Source: CAWIHK01 sp963835935
GTDB taxonomy: Bacteria; Bacteroidota; Ignavibacteria; UBA10030; CAVZMI01
Assembly: GCA_963835935.1 (NCBI GenBank)
Contig: CAWIHK010000005.1
Span: 248,001 to 312,000 of the forward strand
DNA: 64,000 nt
Direction of reading: 5' to 3'
The notes below the pieces were generated by a model. The model had not been told where the DNA came from. It did not search any database and saw only the letters and a program-made list of their open reading frames with translations. The first letter of the stretch is position 1. Each line of letters begins with the position of its first letter. A program made the position numbers and the translations under genes. Of this stretch, positions 16,429 to 26,477 are shown piece after piece.

Positions 16429-17486
16429 CCCGGATCGCCTCAACTCATTCTGCAACAAAATTATATTGTACTGTCGAAGAGGAACGTCCAGACGAAAAAA
16501 GGGCAGTGGCGATGACTACGATTTTTAAACCGACTGCTTCTGTGCGTGCCTGGGCCGGACGTAAAGATGTGTTGTTGATTGTTGGTGGGGATAAAAAGAC
16601 GCCGGTGAAATGGCGGGCTAAAGGCGTAGTGTTTGTAAGCACTGAAGCGCAAAAGAGGATGGATTCTAAACTTCTGCGAATGTTGCCGTGGAACCATTAC
16701 TGTCGAAAGATGGCCGCTTATTTGCGGGCGATCTGGAACGGAGCGGACGTGGTGGTGGATACCGATGACGACAATTGCCCAAAAGCCCGATGGCGGATTC
16801 CTCCATTTGTGGGGAAATTCGCTACAACAGCCGGTCACGATGGTTGGATAAACATATACCGGGCATACACACGGCGGCACATCTGGCCGCGGGGATTACC
16901 ATTAGACGTTATAGCGTATTGGCGTGAGCATGAAGTGAAACTCAAAAAGAGAAAGGTGCGAGTAGGAATTTGGAATGGACTGGTGGATTATGATCCGGAT
17001 GTGGACGCGATTTATCGTCTTACTGATGGACGGCTCTGCACGTTTGAGAAACGTGAATCGATCGTGCTAGAGGAGGGAACGATCTGCCCGTTCAATTCGC
17101 AGAATACAATTATGTGCAAGGAACTCTTTCCACTTCTATACATGCCGGCAACGGTGACCATCCGGTTCACAAATATCCTGAGGGGATTCGTGGCTCAACC
17201 AGTGATGTGGGCAGCGGGATTTCGCTTGGGATTCACTATGGCGACAGCAGTGCAGAAGCGGAACATACACAATTACATGCATGACTTCGACTTAGAAGTA
17301 CCGATGTATCGTCAGGCACACGAGGTGGTGCAGATCACTCGGCAGACAGTAAAGCCACGACAGAGTGTAGAAGACAATCTGTTGGAAGTGTATCGGGCAC
17401 TGGCGGGGGCTGGAATTGTGGCAAAATCGGAAATCAGCTATGTGGAAGCGTGGCTGGAAGATCTACAAAAGACACCCCAGTCGTAG
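16425..17486 (+). CDS. STELLO-like (DUF288) glycosyltransferase
   Basis: 353 residues. The segment from about residue 45 to 125 matches the STELLO/DUF288 family: VGGDKKTPVKWRAKG, FVSTEAQ, LPWNHYCRKMAAYLRAIWNGA and the acidic DTDDDN at about 110-115, a GT-A type DxD metal/nucleotide-sugar site. STELLO proteins are best known from plants, where they act in Golgi glycan synthesis; bacterial members sit in surface-glycan loci. It is likely a cytoplasmic glycosyltransferase of this locus. The start overlaps the upstream stop by 4 nt and has AAGGAGA 6 nt upstream. The DNA here is distinctly GC-rich (35 G/C in the 60 bases 16741-16800) compared with the later genes of the locus. Confidence 0.75.
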   Translation: MTRIASTHSATKLYCTVEEERPDEKRAVAMTTIFKPTASVRAWAGRKDVLLIVGGDKKTPVKWRAKGVVFVSTEAQKRMDSKLLRMLPWNHYCRKMAAYLRAIWNGADVVVDTDDDNCPKARWRIPPFVGKFATTAGHDGWINIYRAYTRRHIWPRGLPLDVIAYWREHEVKLKKRKVRVGIWNGLVDYDPDVDAIYRLTDGRLCTFEKRESIVLEEGTICPFNSQNTIMCKELFPLLYMPATVTIRFTNILRGFVAQPVMWAAGFRLGFTMATAVQKRNIHNYMHDFDLEVPMYRQAHEVVQITRQTVKPRQSVEDNLLEVYRALAGAGIVAKSEISYVEAWLEDLQKTPQS

Positions 17487-17572
17487 GTTGACGGCTAAAT
17501 CTGAAAAAATCAACACTTGAACGGTCAATCAGCAATGGAAGTGGCAACGGAGGCAAGATCACCAGAATAAAT

Positions 17573-18805
17573 ATGAAACCATGGAACCCAAACCAATCGC
17601 TTGATGTACTTGTGTGCGGTTTTTCAATCGCTCGCATAGATCCCTCGCGGCCGTACGCCTTCCTGCACGGCAACGCAACCCGCGCTTTCGGTCTTGCTAA
17701 TAATTTTTCGTTCCAAGGTTGGCGAACTGGACTCATTGTCGAGCCGGATTGTGTGACTTCATCCTCACCCCTTCTTAGCAACGAATTGTGTGTTGTGCCG
17801 CGATCTGCTTTTGTCAGAGCAGCCGCTGCAACCTGCGTATTGGTATTGGCCTGCACAAATCTCAAATCGCTCCACTTGTTCATGCCGGAAGCTTTTATCG
17901 TCAATCACCCCCGGAAATGGGTAGCATCCTGTTTCGACAACAACGACGAAGAAAATGTGTCTTCAATTGTAGAGGGTGTGGTAGGTATTTCGTTCGATAA
18001 CGAATTTCAGGCACAATCATGGAACGCACGAGGATTCGCAATGTCCGTGCACGTCGTTCCTTATGGTGTTGATGAATTTCCATATGTTGATGCAGCTATA
18101 ATGCCTTCGGTTAGGCCCACCGCACTTTGGATCGGCGTGTTGCGACTACCTTTTGTTCTAGAGCGAATCGTGCGCTTTGCCGAAGTGAATCCTGAATGCG
18201 ATGTGAAGATAGTGTCCGGTCTAGTTTTTGATGAAAGTCTTATTCCAGGAATGGTCGGTTCGCGTGCTCAACCCTATATCAACTACAAAACGGGAATTAT
18301 ACCACAGTCTCAGTTCGCCGAAGTTGTTAGCCTATGGTGCAAACGTTCAGCTCCTGCTAACCTGCAGTACCTGGGCACATGCTTAGGTCAAGATGCAGAT
18401 CTTTTGGGTCGTGCCGACGTTGCTTTGGCTTTTTCACGCCGGTTAGGCCAGACGCATGACGATGCTAAAATTCTCGGCTATCTTCGAAGTGGCACACCCG
18501 TTCTCTGCGACGATGGTCAGCCATCATATCGTTTTGTGCAGGAGACGGGACATGGATATGTGATGCCGTTCACTGCTGGTGACGAAGTGCTCCGCGAAGG
18601 TTTTCAGCGGTGTTTAGCACTTTCATCACTGCAGATGCGCCGTGCTGTAGCTGTTCAGGTGCGCGACCGTTATGGTTGGCCAACCGTGGCACGGCAGGTG
18701 CGAGAGTGGATTCTCTCGGACATCAAGACAACCGTGAAAGCGGCTGACCAGACACTTCAGCCTGATGTACTCACTCCCAACTTGATTACGTCTGAAAAAA
18801 ACTGA
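17573..18805 (+). CDS. GT-B type glycosyltransferase, paralog of the first domain of the next gene
   Basis: 410 residues. The N-terminal half (LDVLVCGFSIARIDPSRPYA, GNATRAFGLANNFSFQGWRTGL) is a Rossmann-like acceptor domain that collects many protein copies or chains. The C-terminal half has glycosyltransferase 4-like features (DDAKILGYLRSGTPVLCDD, DEVLREGFQRCLAL). Fully collinear with residues 1-420 of the next protein: MKPWNPNQ pairs with MKSWNPNQ. The last 270 coding bases before the tails diverge are identical in both genes (18496-18765 and 19784-20053), although the upstream parts differ at many positions. Donor and acceptor sugar unknown. Weak ribosome-binding site. Confidence 0.75.
   Translation: MKPWNPNQSLDVLVCGFSIARIDPSRPYAFLHGNATRAFGLANNFSFQGWRTGLIVEPDCVTSSSPLLSNELCVVPRSAFVRAAAATCVLVLACTNLKSLHLFMPEAFIVNHPRKWVASCFDNNDEENVSSIVEGVVGISFDNEFQAQSWNARGFAMSVHVVPYGVDEFPYVDAAIMPSVRPTALWIGVLRLPFVLERIVRFAEVNPECDVKIVSGLVFDESLIPGMVGSRAQPYINYKTGIIPQSQFAEVVSLWCKRSAPANLQYLGTCLGQDADLLGRADVALAFSRRLGQTHDDAKILGYLRSGTPVLCDDGQPSYRFVQETGHGYVMPFTAGDEVLREGFQRCLALSSLQMRRAVAVQVRDRYGWPTVARQVREWILSDIKTTVKAADQTLQPDVLTPNLITSEKN
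18496..18765 (+). repeat. 270-bp perfect direct repeat, copy 1
   Basis: Identical base by base to 19784-20053, offset 1,288 bp. It lies in the C-terminal part of the 17573 gene and in the equivalent place of the first domain of the next gene. Confidence 0.95.
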
Positions 18806-18818
18806 AATGGGGACAGAT

Positions 18819-21800
18819 ATGAAATCGTGGAATCCAAATCAACCGCTTGATATACTCGTATGTGGGTTTCCAATCTCTCGCATTGATCCACGACGTCCCT
18901 ACGGTGCACTACGCGGAAATGCAACGCGTGCCTTTGGTCTTGCAAACAATTTTGCACTTCAAGGCTGGAAGACAGGATTAGTAGTAGAACGAGATTGCGA
19001 AGCTTTTCCATCTCCCTTTGTGTGTGATGAATTGAGGCTGGTGTCTCGGTCAAATCTTTTTAAAGCGACTGTAGCAGCACAAGTATTATTGTTGGCTTCT
19101 ACGAATCTCAAAACACTTCGACAGCTTGTACCGGAAGTTTTTACTATTGAGCACCCTCATAAATGGGTGGCAACCTGCTCTGCTCATAATGACTGTGAGG
19201 ATTTGTCGTCACTTGTGAAGGATGTGATTGGTGTTTCATTCAACAACGAACTTCAAGTGGAAGTGTGGAGAGCGAGAGGATTTACTATGCCGGTGCACAT
19301 AGTGGCTTACGGTGTAGATGAGAATTCGTATATCGACGATGCGATTGTGCCATCCATGCGGCCGACTGCGATCTGGATTGGTGACTTACGATTGCCAAGA
19401 ACGCTTGAGAAGATCGTGCGGTTTGCTGAAGTGAATCCTGAATGCGAAGTCAAAGTTGTTTCGGGACTTATATTTGATCAGAGGCTACCTAATGGCACGG
19501 AAGGTTCATTAACCCAACCATATGTAGACTATCGAGCGGAGGTAGAAGTTAAAAATGTTGCCACACCTTTTTCAGCAGATTTTAAGATTGATCGATCTCA
19601 GTTTGCTGAAGTCGTACAACTTTGGTGTGGTCGTTCCATCCCCGCGAACCTTCAATTCTTGGGACCAAGACCTGGACAAAATGCCGAACTGCTGGGCAAA
19701 GCGAATCTCGCTCTAGGATTTTCACGCCGAACAGAGCAAAAACACGACGACTCGAAGATCCTCGAATATCTACGCAGCGGGTTACCCGTTCTCTGCGACG
19801 ATGGTCAGCCATCATATCGTTTTGTGCAGGAGACGGGACATGGATATGTGATGCCGTTCACTGCTGGTGACGAAGTGCTCCGCGAAGGTTTTCAGCGGTG
19901 TTTAGCACTTTCATCACTGCAGATGCGCCGTGCTGTAGCTGTTCAGGTGCGCGACCGTTATGGTTGGCCAACCGTGGCACGGCAGGTGCGAGAGTGGATT
20001 CTCTCGGACATCAAGACAACCGTGAAAGCGGCTGACCAGACACTTCAGCCTGAAGCACTTCCTTCCATAAGAGAATTAAACCAAGTGAAAGTGTCCAAAG
20101 AAGATAAATTCGACAATAAAGCCGAAGTGCTAACATCCAATGTTAAGCCAGGAATACTTGATTCGCGGAATTCAATTCGTCTGCTCTATATCCCATGGAT
20201 CGAAGGCCACACCGGCGCACTCGTAAAACTCTTGGAGTCCGCTGGCGGCATAGAATTCGTGCCGTTACCATTGCTTGATATGATTCCAAATCGGAAAGGA
20301 ACACATCGCTTCGAGATAATGCATCTGGCGGAGACGCAGCCCGCAGAATTTTTCAGGCTGCTTGGGGGTATCATCCACCGACAGGTGGAATCTATGAATG
20401 CGTTGTTTCTGACGGTTGATTGGTGTAGTGCACTTCGCGAGACAGTCAAGGCATTCCGAGATAGCAGTTTTCCCACCGTGCTGGTTCCGCATGAATCTGT
20501 TTTCGCCAGGGAAGATCTATATTACCGCGATCCGGTAACAGGTACTGATGTGCCCCAGGCGGACATGGCGCTGGTGTGGGGTGGGTTGCAGGAGGACATC
20601 TTTCTTCGTCGCGGGATGGATCCGGAGCGGTTGCGCATTGTCGGTTCTCCGAAGCTTGATTTTATTAGACATTATAGGTCTACGATAAATCGCAATGACT
20701 TCTATACTCAGTGGAAACTCTGTAGCGAAATACCGGTAGTGCTTTTTGCCACACAGCCACTCGACAATCAATTTGACACACCACAGGCGTTAGCTGCCCA
20801 GAACTGTGCCATCAATGATTGCTTCGAACTATGCTGTCGCCATGGCTGGCAGCTTGTGGTTCGTATGCCACCCGCACGCGGATGTGAGATTCTCGAGCCC
20901 CAACTTCTGGCGGCATTACAACAGTCTGGTATTGCTGCTGTAGATGGCGACCGGGAAGGCCACCACTTTGCGGCGCCACACGATGCGATGTTTCACGCCG
21001 ACGCAATCATTTCGATCAATTCGACGATGTTGCTTGAAGCAAGTCTGATGCAGCGACCCGCGCTGTCGTTAGGTTATGTTGAGACTGACCAATTTTGGCA
21101 TCGAAAGGGAGGGCTGCCCCTCGTCAAAAACCGCCAGGAACTCGAAGCAGGTTTGCAACGTGCCATGAAAGAACGTTGTGCATTATTCACCGAAGGTGGG
21201 TGGCGGTGGATTCGCTGGGCGTTTTCGCCAGGCGATTTCGACGGGCAGTCAACACGGAGAATTCGGAATTTTATCGCCGAACGCTGGCACGAGCCTCGAT
21301 CTCTCATGTCCGTGGCCAAGCGGCTTTTGCCTGAGACGCGATCAGCCCAAAACGCCGTTATCTTCGTTTGGGACAATCCATCACTTGTCGAATTCTGTCT
21401 CGATCTTGCAAGAACACTCTCAGATATGGGACTAAATCCTGTTTTTATCATCATTAGTGATAAAGAATGTGATTCGCTTGCGAAGGCCGGATATAAACAC
21501 GAATATATTCAAAAAGACTTTTTTGATTTGCTTCCCACGATGCAAACGTGGGTAGAGGAACATAGAGGTAAGTCTTTTGATGATCTTGATTATATTAATA
21601 TAAATCTTTTTGAAGATACGAGGTTTGAGCGTGAATGCCTGAGTAGAGGATATCACACGCCGCTTGGATGGAAATCTCATGAGGAAATATTCGTAAAATC
21701 GGCCGTGTATCTTGAGATACTCCAACATTTATTAGACAAGTATAATCCCAGTGTCTGCTTTGTCTGGAACGGTTTATTTTATCCACCGAGAGCGCTCAAT

Positions 21801-24800
21801 TCCCTTTGTGTTAATAGAAACATCCCGATTTGTTTTTTAGAGCGCGGACTTTTGCCGGGGTTACTTGTTGTGGATTCTCGGGGTATTAATTATAGCGGAA
21901 GTCTTGGAGGTTCGAACTGGGACGTGATTCAAAGAGAGACTCCCGAACTCGATAAAAAATTGGTTGAAAGCTACATACAAAAATTTTGCACAGATCGAGT
22001 GTCTGTAGTGAAACATGGAGAGATTTTAAATCGGACGGAAATCTGCAGAAGACTATGCATTTCTCCAGAAAGAAGAATAATCTTAATTCCTAACCAGATA
22101 GATCTCGATAGCAATATCATTTTCTATTCCCCGCTTTATCCTACTAATGAGTCCGTTATTAAAGATGTAGTCGAAATCACTGAGGAACTCCCTAATGCTT
22201 TCATTTGCATAAAGACACATCCAGAGAACTCGGGGGAACCTATAGAGAGATATTTGAAGATTCTCGGAAGCAAAGGAAGTATAGTGAGCGATATAAATGT
22301 TCATTCACTCATTGATGCAGCCGATGTTGTGATCGTCAGGAATTCGACTGTTGGTCTCGAGTCAGTTCTCTTTGGGAAGTCTGTTATAACACTCGGGCTA
22401 AGTGCATATTCAAACAAGGGGATCACCTACGATGTGAGGAACCGGGAAGATTTGGTAAATATTCTTAGGAATCTCTGGAACGAAGAGTATCCAGGACTTC
22501 CAGAGCCAGAGAAGCTCCATCCTTTCGTCGGTTATCTTATACATGGTTACCATTACAAACTTGGGGGTTCTGAAAAAGAGTACAACATTCAGTTTCTTAA
22601 CAAGGTCATTCGGGAAGCAAGAGAGAGAGCAAGGAGTGACAACTGTTCCAATCTGAATAAAGTCACGGAAGAATCAAGTGTAGAAGCTATCTCAGGCATG
22701 AATAGAATATGCCAGTCAGCCGGACCTTCAAATAATTTTTCTAGCACGACTAATGGTTCTTGTTTTGAAGAACTAATTCATAATACTCACACTCCTTCTT
22801 ATCATTTTCAAGCGAGTGTTCAACTAGAGAAAGAAGGACGATATGACGAAGCAATTGAGGAAATAAAACTTGCTCTTGCGGACGAACCCGATAACGCCGA
22901 CTTCTACTACAAATATGCGCAACTTTTTCAGGCTATTGAGCAATATGACCAATCTTTATTGCAACTCAAGAAGGTGGTGTTCTTCAATCCATGTCATGCT
23001 GATGCACACAACGATTTGGGTGTACTATATTTCCAAAAAGGTGATTACGAAAAAGCTGTCGAACACTTCAAGAAAGCAGTATCACTTGGAAATAACTGGA
23101 CTATTCACCGAAATCTTGGAGAGGTGTTGATGCAGTTAAACCGATACGATGAAGCTTTGCCGATACTTGAAAATATGCTGCAGCATTTACCTGGTGATAG
23201 TGAGATTAAGGAAATGATTAAAATATGTCGAACTGTAATTGTTGACAATTCACCAGTGACAAACAACCATGATTGTGGAGACGAAACAATGGAAAAAGTT
23301 TGGGTGCTCACATCAATTAAAAATGGTTCTGTTCTGGGAGTGTTTAAATCACATAAGGATGCCAACACATGGACAAACGATCATCGTCAATCTGGCGAGA
23401 TTAAAGAATACACTCTTAATGATGCTGGAACAGGATGGAAGCTTGAATCCGTAAATCGACATATGGTGAAAAGTCGTACTGAAGCCAAAAGCTACCTCAT
23501 ACGCAGAGCATCTGAAATTATTCAGGAAACACAAAAACCCATTTGGGTCGTAATCGACCAAAGTCCTTTTTCAGAAGAAGTGGTAGCAGAAATACAGAAT
23601 TCTCACATGAACGCAAAGTTTTTTTCAGTTGGTCAATTACTCCGTCAAAAAATATCTCAAGAAACAAAACCTGGTGGAATTATATGTGCATTAGCGGATG
23701 TTCGAACCACAACTTCCCTGGCTACATCGCTTCTTCAAAATGATAATTTAAACAGCATCCCTTTTGAATATACACATCAAATGGTGGAAGAATATAGGAT
23801 CCTTATGAAACATGATTGGCAAGAAGATTTCCATATGGTTTCTCCTCTATTGAAATCAGATATTGATTACTTTGGGATTTACGAAGAGTCATTAAAAATA
23901 TTCGAACGAAAATGCCAGATTCGAGATTATCTAGATCTTTGCCAACTCATTCATTCTATTTTATCCAATCGTATTCCTGGAGATATTGCGGAATTTGGTT
24001 CATTCAAGGGACATAGCGGATATTTGATTGCTCGAGTTTTGGAAGCTCATCAGGATTATCGACCATTTTATATGTTTGATACGTTTGATCATTTCCCGGA
24101 TGAACAAAATAGTCTGGATTTCTTCTGGACAAATACCCACATAGTCAATTTTGAAGAGGTGAAAAGTAAACTAAGGTCCTTTTCAAATGTCAAACTTGTT
24201 AAGGGAGACTTCACAAAAACGTTTGACCAAACAGGTATACATCAACTGGCTCTAGTTTATGTAGATTGCGATTCTTATCGAGCAACAGATTATTTAATCA
24301 ATCGCATCTTTGACGAGGTGTTAAGTCCGGGTGGAGTGATGATTTTCGAAGACTATGGTCACGCGGCATTATTGGGGAATCGAGTAGCAATTCATAACAA
24401 TTTTGACAATCGAAAGGGAAGTTTCCAGTTCTTTTCACAATTTAGCGGTTTTTATGTCGTGGTGAAGATGCAAGGGTTGAATTCTCCCGACAATAAAAGG
24501 GGCAGACCCTTGACCGATGATTCCATAGAACACATTCATTCTGAAGAAGTAATAAAATTTTCTCCTCAACAATCCTCGGTTGGTTCTCATTTACAAGCAA
24601 GCATCGAGTTGGAAAAAGATGGCCACATTGATGATGCAATCGATGAAGTAAAACTTGCGCTTGCTGAAGAACCCGATAATGCGGACGTATACTATCGATA
24701 CGCACAACTGCTTCAAACCGGAGAGCAATACGATGAATCGTTGATGCAGTTAAAGAAAGTAGTGTTCTTCAATCCAAGTCATGTCAATGCTCACAACGAT

Positions 24801-26423
24801 ATAGGAGTTCTATATTATCAGAAAGGATTATTCGATAAGGCTGTTGAACATTTGACAAAAGCAGCCTCGTTAGACAGTAATTTTACAGCTCACAGAAATT
24901 TAGGCGATGCGCTGATGCAATTAGGCCGGTACGACGAAGCACTACCGGTGTTAGAGAAAATTGTCAAGCATGCGCCTGATGACAACGATGTATTGCAAAA
25001 AATAAGTACATGTCGGGAATTGTCCGGACAAGTCAAAACTGAAAAACTACTTTCAGCAAAGTTAAAACCAACCGATTTACAAACCAATGCCACTGTGACT
25101 GTTAACGATGTGACTGCCCGCGAGGTTGCATCGATAGAAACAGTACAACAGAGACAGGCCCATGCATTGGGATTATGCCAACAGGCTACCGTTCTCATTA
25201 AAAAAGGGGAATACTCTTCAGGTATTAAAATGCTGGACGATGCAATCGCGCTTGTTCCTACAATTCAGGAGGCAAACTTTGCCCGAGCGTTGTGCTTATA
25301 CCAGTTAAATCGTTTCGATGAAGCTGAGACTGCCCTGCTAACCGAACTGGTCGTTACTCCTCATCATTCGGGAGCAGAAGCTATGCTTGATGAACTCCAA
25401 AAGAAAAAACAAGTGCAAACCATTTTTGTCAAAAACGATACTTGTCCCAAAGAACCGTTTGAATCTTGTGAATGGCTCGAATACGGATTGGATTTTCAGG
25501 CTACCGTTATCCAGAGTTGTTGCTTTGCGGTTGTTGGGGGCAAGCACTGTCCAGTGCTGAGCCGTGAGAATTATCGGGGACAGTTGCTTGACTTTGAGAA
25601 GATGTTCCGCGCGAAATGGGCGATGAGACAAATTCAGCGATCTGGTCACACCAATCGGGAATGTATTGGGTGCGAAAACTTGCGGAAGGATAACTGGAGT
25701 GATGAGCATATCATAAACCGCATCACATTATGTCACTGGCGGCACTGCAATTCTCGATGTACGTATTGCTATACCGAGCCGCAAAAAGCTTTCAATAATG
25801 CATGGAAGCCATACAATATTTTGCCGGTAATCCAAGACATGATTGCACAAGGGGTGCTGGCCAGAAATCCATCCATCGACTTTGGTGGCGGTGAACCCAC
25901 CATTCTCAAAGAATTTGAGGAGTTGGTAGCATTGCTTATCAATCACGGGGCGAGTCTTCATGTCAATTCTAACGGGATCAAGTTCAGTCCAATTATCAAG
26001 GAAAGCCTCAGCCAGAATAAGATACGAGTCACTGTTAGTGTAGATTCAGGCACTAAGGAGGTTTTTCAGAAAATCAAACAAGTGAATGTTTTTGAACGCG
26101 TCTGGGAGAACTTACGTCGTTACGCAGAGGCAGACTCCGCTGAACCTGCTCAGATCAACACAAAATTTATTATTGTTCCTGGAGTGAATGATACGGAAAG
26201 TGAAATAAATAATTGGCTGGACCTAACAAAGCGTGCAGGCATTCGTGAGGTCATAATAGAACTGGAACGAGAGTGGTATATGGCGAATCGGAACAAAATA
26301 CCTGAGCACATTCTTGACTTGATTTCATTAGCGCAATCACTCGCGGTTGAAAAGAAAATTAACTTCGTACCGCAACACTATATTGGCCGAATCCTGAGAG
26401 AGCGAGCACTGGTAACGGCCTGA
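18819..26423 (+). CDS. giant multi-enzyme glycan protein: GT-B / glycerophosphotransferase-like / KpsS-like / TPR / TylF methyltransferase / TPR / radical SAM
   Basis: About 2,534 residues in one open frame. In order:
- 1-420, GT-B domain paralogous to the previous gene.
- about 448-825, GT-B fold like CDP-glycerol glycerophosphotransferases or capsule transferases (VPHESVFAREDLYY, RIVGSPKLDF, INSTMLLEASLMQRP).
- about 840-1250, KpsS/KpsC-like capsule synthesis domain (CFLERGLLPGLL, IKTHPENSGEP, VRNSTVGLESVLFGKSVITLG).
- about 1325-1475, TPR cassette.
- about 1490-1885, TylF/macrocin O-methyltransferase type (IAEFGSFKGHSGYLIA, YVDCDSYRA, GGVMIFEDYGH).
- about 1920-2070, second TPR cassette, then a shorter TPR at 2110-2190.
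- about 2210-2534, radical SAM with C2310, C2314, C2317 in CNSRCTYC and DFGGGEPTIL.
The ATG at 18819 is chosen because GGGGA lies 5 nt upstream and MKSWNPN matches its paralog; an in-frame ATG at 18807 is also possible. GC drops sharply near 21,450. Confidence 0.85.
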   Translation: MKSWNPNQPLDILVCGFPISRIDPRRPYGALRGNATRAFGLANNFALQGWKTGLVVERDCEAFPSPFVCDELRLVSRSNLFKATVAAQVLLLASTNLKTLRQLVPEVFTIEHPHKWVATCSAHNDCEDLSSLVKDVIGVSFNNELQVEVWRARGFTMPVHIVAYGVDENSYIDDAIVPSMRPTAIWIGDLRLPRTLEKIVRFAEVNPECEVKVVSGLIFDQRLPNGTEGSLTQPYVDYRAEVEVKNVATPFSADFKIDRSQFAEVVQLWCGRSIPANLQFLGPRPGQNAELLGKANLALGFSRRTEQKHDDSKILEYLRSGLPVLCDDGQPSYRFVQETGHGYVMPFTAGDEVLREGFQRCLALSSLQMRRAVAVQVRDRYGWPTVARQVREWILSDIKTTVKAADQTLQPEALPSIRELNQVKVSKEDKFDNKAEVLTSNVKPGILDSRNSIRLLYIPWIEGHTGALVKLLESAGGIEFVPLPLLDMIPNRKGTHRFEIMHLAETQPAEFFRLLGGIIHRQVESMNALFLTVDWCSALRETVKAFRDSSFPTVLVPHESVFAREDLYYRDPVTGTDVPQADMALVWGGLQEDIFLRRGMDPERLRIVGSPKLDFIRHYRSTINRNDFYTQWKLCSEIPVVLFATQPLDNQFDTPQALAAQNCAINDCFELCCRHGWQLVVRMPPARGCEILEPQLLAALQQSGIAAVDGDREGHHFAAPHDAMFHADAIISINSTMLLEASLMQRPALSLGYVETDQFWHRKGGLPLVKNRQELEAGLQRAMKERCALFTEGGWRWIRWAFSPGDFDGQSTRRIRNFIAERWHEPRSLMSVAKRLLPETRSAQNAVIFVWDNPSLVEFCLDLARTLSDMGLNPVFIIISDKECDSLAKAGYKHEYIQKDFFDLLPTMQTWVEEHRGKSFDDLDYININLFEDTRFERECLSRGYHTPLGWKSHEEIFVKSAVYLEILQHLLDKYNPSVCFVWNGLFYPPRALNSLCVNRNIPICFLERGLLPGLLVVDSRGINYSGSLGGSNWDVIQRETPELDKKLVESYIQKFCTDRVSVVKHGEILNRTEICRRLCISPERRIILIPNQIDLDSNIIFYSPLYPTNESVIKDVVEITEELPNAFICIKTHPENSGEPIERYLKILGSKGSIVSDINVHSLIDAADVVIVRNSTVGLESVLFGKSVITLGLSAYSNKGITYDVRNREDLVNILRNLWNEEYPGLPEPEKLHPFVGYLIHGYHYKLGGSEKEYNIQFLNKVIREARERARSDNCSNLNKVTEESSVEAISGMNRICQSAGPSNNFSSTTNGSCFEELIHNTHTPSYHFQASVQLEKEGRYDEAIEEIKLALADEPDNADFYYKYAQLFQAIEQYDQSLLQLKKVVFFNPCHADAHNDLGVLYFQKGDYEKAVEHFKKAVSLGNNWTIHRNLGEVLMQLNRYDEALPILENMLQHLPGDSEIKEMIKICRTVIVDNSPVTNNHDCGDETMEKVWVLTSIKNGSVLGVFKSHKDANTWTNDHRQSGEIKEYTLNDAGTGWKLESVNRHMVKSRTEAKSYLIRRASEIIQETQKPIWVVIDQSPFSEEVVAEIQNSHMNAKFFSVGQLLRQKISQETKPGGIICALADVRTTTSLATSLLQNDNLNSIPFEYTHQMVEEYRILMKHDWQEDFHMVSPLLKSDIDYFGIYEESLKIFERKCQIRDYLDLCQLIHSILSNRIPGDIAEFGSFKGHSGYLIARVLEAHQDYRPFYMFDTFDHFPDEQNSLDFFWTNTHIVNFEEVKSKLRSFSNVKLVKGDFTKTFDQTGIHQLALVYVDCDSYRATDYLINRIFDEVLSPGGVMIFEDYGHAALLGNRVAIHNNFDNRKGSFQFFSQFSGFYVVVKMQGLNSPDNKRGRPLTDDSIEHIHSEEVIKFSPQQSSVGSHLQASIELEKDGHIDDAIDEVKLALAEEPDNADVYYRYAQLLQTGEQYDESLMQLKKVVFFNPSHVNAHNDIGVLYYQKGLFDKAVEHLTKAASLDSNFTAHRNLGDALMQLGRYDEALPVLEKIVKHAPDDNDVLQKISTCRELSGQVKTEKLLSAKLKPTDLQTNATVTVNDVTAREVASIETVQQRQAHALGLCQQATVLIKKGEYSSGIKMLDDAIALVPTIQEANFARALCLYQLNRFDEAETALLTELVVTPHHSGAEAMLDELQKKKQVQTIFVKNDTCPKEPFESCEWLEYGLDFQATVIQSCCFAVVGGKHCPVLSRENYRGQLLDFEKMFRAKWAMRQIQRSGHTNRECIGCENLRKDNWSDEHIINRITLCHWRHCNSRCTYCYTEPQKAFNNAWKPYNILPVIQDMIAQGVLARNPSIDFGGGEPTILKEFEELVALLINHGASLHVNSNGIKFSPIIKESLSQNKIRVTVSVDSGTKEVFQKIKQVNVFERVWENLRRYAEADSAEPAQINTKFIIVPGVNDTESEINNWLDLTKRAGIREVIIELEREWYMANRNKIPEHILDLISLAQSLAVEKKINFVPQHYIGRILRERALVTA
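19784..20053 (+). repeat. 270-bp perfect direct repeat, copy 2
   Basis: Identical to 18496-18765. The identity begins and ends abruptly inside otherwise diverged paralogous sequence, as expected for gene conversion. Confidence 0.95.
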
Positions 26424-26477
26424 ATTGATTAATTGAGACTTAAAACAATAGAAGAAGTAGATGGAAAGGAACCTAAC

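Noticed and set aside
14380..25020. Regularly spaced similar blocks that could be taken for a CRISPR or a tandem repeat array
   Set aside because: They are coding TPR cassettes 145 codons long, separated by thousands of bases of other domains; no short repeats with spacers exist.
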